From positions 1-7,877 of the forward strand of contig CAMIIY010000076.1 in the NCBI GenBank assembly GCA_946221045.1: a stretch of DNA of 7,877 bases, written 5' to 3'. The notes below the pieces were generated by a model. It ran no database searches and was not told the origin of the DNA. It worked only from the letters and a program-made list of their open reading frames with translations. The position numbers were made by a program, and so were the translations under genes. The DNA comes from an uncultured Oceanospirillaceae bacterium. Lineage in GTDB: Bacteria; Pseudomonadota; Gammaproteobacteria; Pseudomonadales; Balneatricaceae. Below are positions 7,022-7,877 of the stretch, in pieces (within the stretch, counting starts at the first letter, position 1; each line of letters opens with the position of its first letter).

Positions 7022-7877
7022 ATGTCAGAACAATTTAACCCGACTCCCCTTGCGCTGAGCGTCAGCGAGCTTAACCGACAGGTGAAAAATCTGTTGGAAC
7101 GCGCCTTTCTCACCATCCAGGTAGTGGGAGAGATCTCCAATTTTGTGCGCCCCAGCTCAGGCCACTGGTACTTCACTCTGAAAGATGAGCGGGCACAGGT
7201 GCGCTGTGCGCTGTTCCGTCAATACAATCAACGCCTGAGCACGATTCCGAAACAGGGCGACCGGGTTCAGGTACGGGCCAAAGTCAGCCTGTATGAAGGC
7301 CGGGGTGATTATCAGCTGATTTGCGAGTCACTTGAGCCGGAAGGCAGTGGCGACCTGCAGCGCGCCTATGATGCACTGAAGAACAAACTGCAGCAGGAAG
7401 GTCTGTTTGATAGCCGGCATAAACGCCCACTGCCGACACACCCCAGACATATCGGTGTTATCACCTCGTCCACGGGGGCCGCAATACATGACATTCTGAC
7501 GGTTTTTAAGCGTCGTTTTCCGGCGTTACCCATCACCTTGTATCCTACCCGGGTTCAGGGTACTGAAGCAGCGGCACAGATCTGTCAGGCCATCCGCCAG
7601 GCCGAACAACATGCCCAGTGCGATGTGCTGATTGTGGGCCGTGGTGGCGGCTCGCTGGAAGACCTTTGGCCATTTAATGAAGAGCGCGTTGCCCGGGCCA
7701 TTTTCAACTGCTCTCTGCCGGTTGTCAGTGCCGTGGGTCATGAAGTTGATGTGGTGATCTCTGATCTGGTGGCAGATCTCAGAGCACCCACACCATCCGC
7801 CGCTGCCGAGTTACTGAGCCCTGACCGGCAGCAACTACAGTTTCGTTTGCGGCAGGTACAACAACGCCTGCAACGTA
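7022..7877 (+). CDS. xseA: Exodeoxyribonuclease VII large subunit (partial at right edge)
   Basis: XseA is the catalytic large subunit of exonuclease VII, which with several XseB subunits degrades single-stranded DNA in both directions to oligonucleotides in the cytosol. 285 residues are visible, roughly two thirds of the usual ~450, and the frame runs off the window. Residues 1-105 form the N-terminal OB-fold that binds ssDNA ([39 protein letters not shown]). The catalytic domain begins at about 125 with [18 protein letters not shown]. It contains [16 protein letters not shown] (206-221) and [29 protein letters not shown] (236-264), both strongly conserved. The start at 7022 gives the normal N-terminus, and an in-frame stop lies at 6968-6970. 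No clear Shine-Dalgarno sequence precedes it, and I could not identify its promoter. An out-of-frame ATG at 7014 precedes it by eight bases. The gene is divergent from guaB, a conserved arrangement. Confidence 0.96.
   Translation, partial: MSEQFNPTPLALSVSELNRQVKNLLERAFLTIQVVGEISNFVRPSSGHWYFTLKDERAQVRCALFRQYNQRLSTIPKQGDRVQVRAKVSLYEGRGDYQLICESLEPEGSGDLQRAYDALKNKLQQEGLFDSRHKRPLPTHPRHIGVITSSTGAAIHDILTVFKRRFPALPITLYPTRVQGTEAAAQICQAIRQAEQHAQCDVLIVGRGGGSLEDLWPFNEERVARAIFNCSLPVVSAVGHEVDVVISDLVADLRAPTPSAAAELLSPDRQQLQFRLRQVQQRLQR

Noticed and set aside
7014..7058. Short upstream open frame (14 codons) overlapping the xseA start
   Set aside because: The ATG at 7014 opens an out-of-frame 14-residue peptide, but there is no ribosome site or sequence sign of a leader-peptide role, so chance is the simplest explanation.

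Overview
The window looks like a chromosomal segment of a free-living gammaproteobacterium. The gene order xseA / guaB-guaA / tadA / mltF, with xseA divergent from guaB and mltF convergent with tadA, is the arrangement familiar from E. coli and its relatives, and the protein motifs and lengths fit that class. The soluble FIST-type chemoreceptor placed between guaA and tadA suggests a motile environmental (perhaps marine) lineage rather than an enteric one. This placement is an inference, and I cannot name the genus.

Layout from left to right. The 3' part of mltF (lytic murein transglycosylase F, + strand) enters at the left edge and ends at 771. A 174-bp convergent gap with small inverted repeats separates it from a block of four minus-strand genes. 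Read in the direction of transcription these are guaB (start 6842), guaA (5282), a 670-residue FIST-domain methyl-accepting protein (3449) and tadA (1440). The receptor stop and the tadA start overlap by four bases, so these two genes are probably co-transcribed and translationally coupled. guaB and guaA form the classical GMP-synthesis pair, but a strong intrinsic terminator followed by a second hairpin sits in the 90-bp gap between them. guaA is separated from the receptor gene by 252 bp of gene-free, inverted-repeat-rich DNA. At the right, the 179-bp guaB/xseA divergent region carries a good sigma-70 promoter for guaB, a DnaA-box match and a 12-bp palindrome. xseA (exonuclease VII large subunit) then runs off the right edge.

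The genes cover de novo GMP synthesis (IMP to XMP to GMP), tRNA wobble-adenosine deamination, cell-wall remodelling and DNA repair. The only accessory-looking gene is the FIST-MCP receptor. The window is otherwise ordinary housekeeping DNA. I see no CRISPR array, tRNA, rRNA, insertion sequence or prophage gene, and no convincing undescribed system. The most informative points are the probable ligand- or gas-sensing soluble chemoreceptor coupled to an essential tRNA-editing gene, the terminator inside guaBA, and the structured guaA 3' region.
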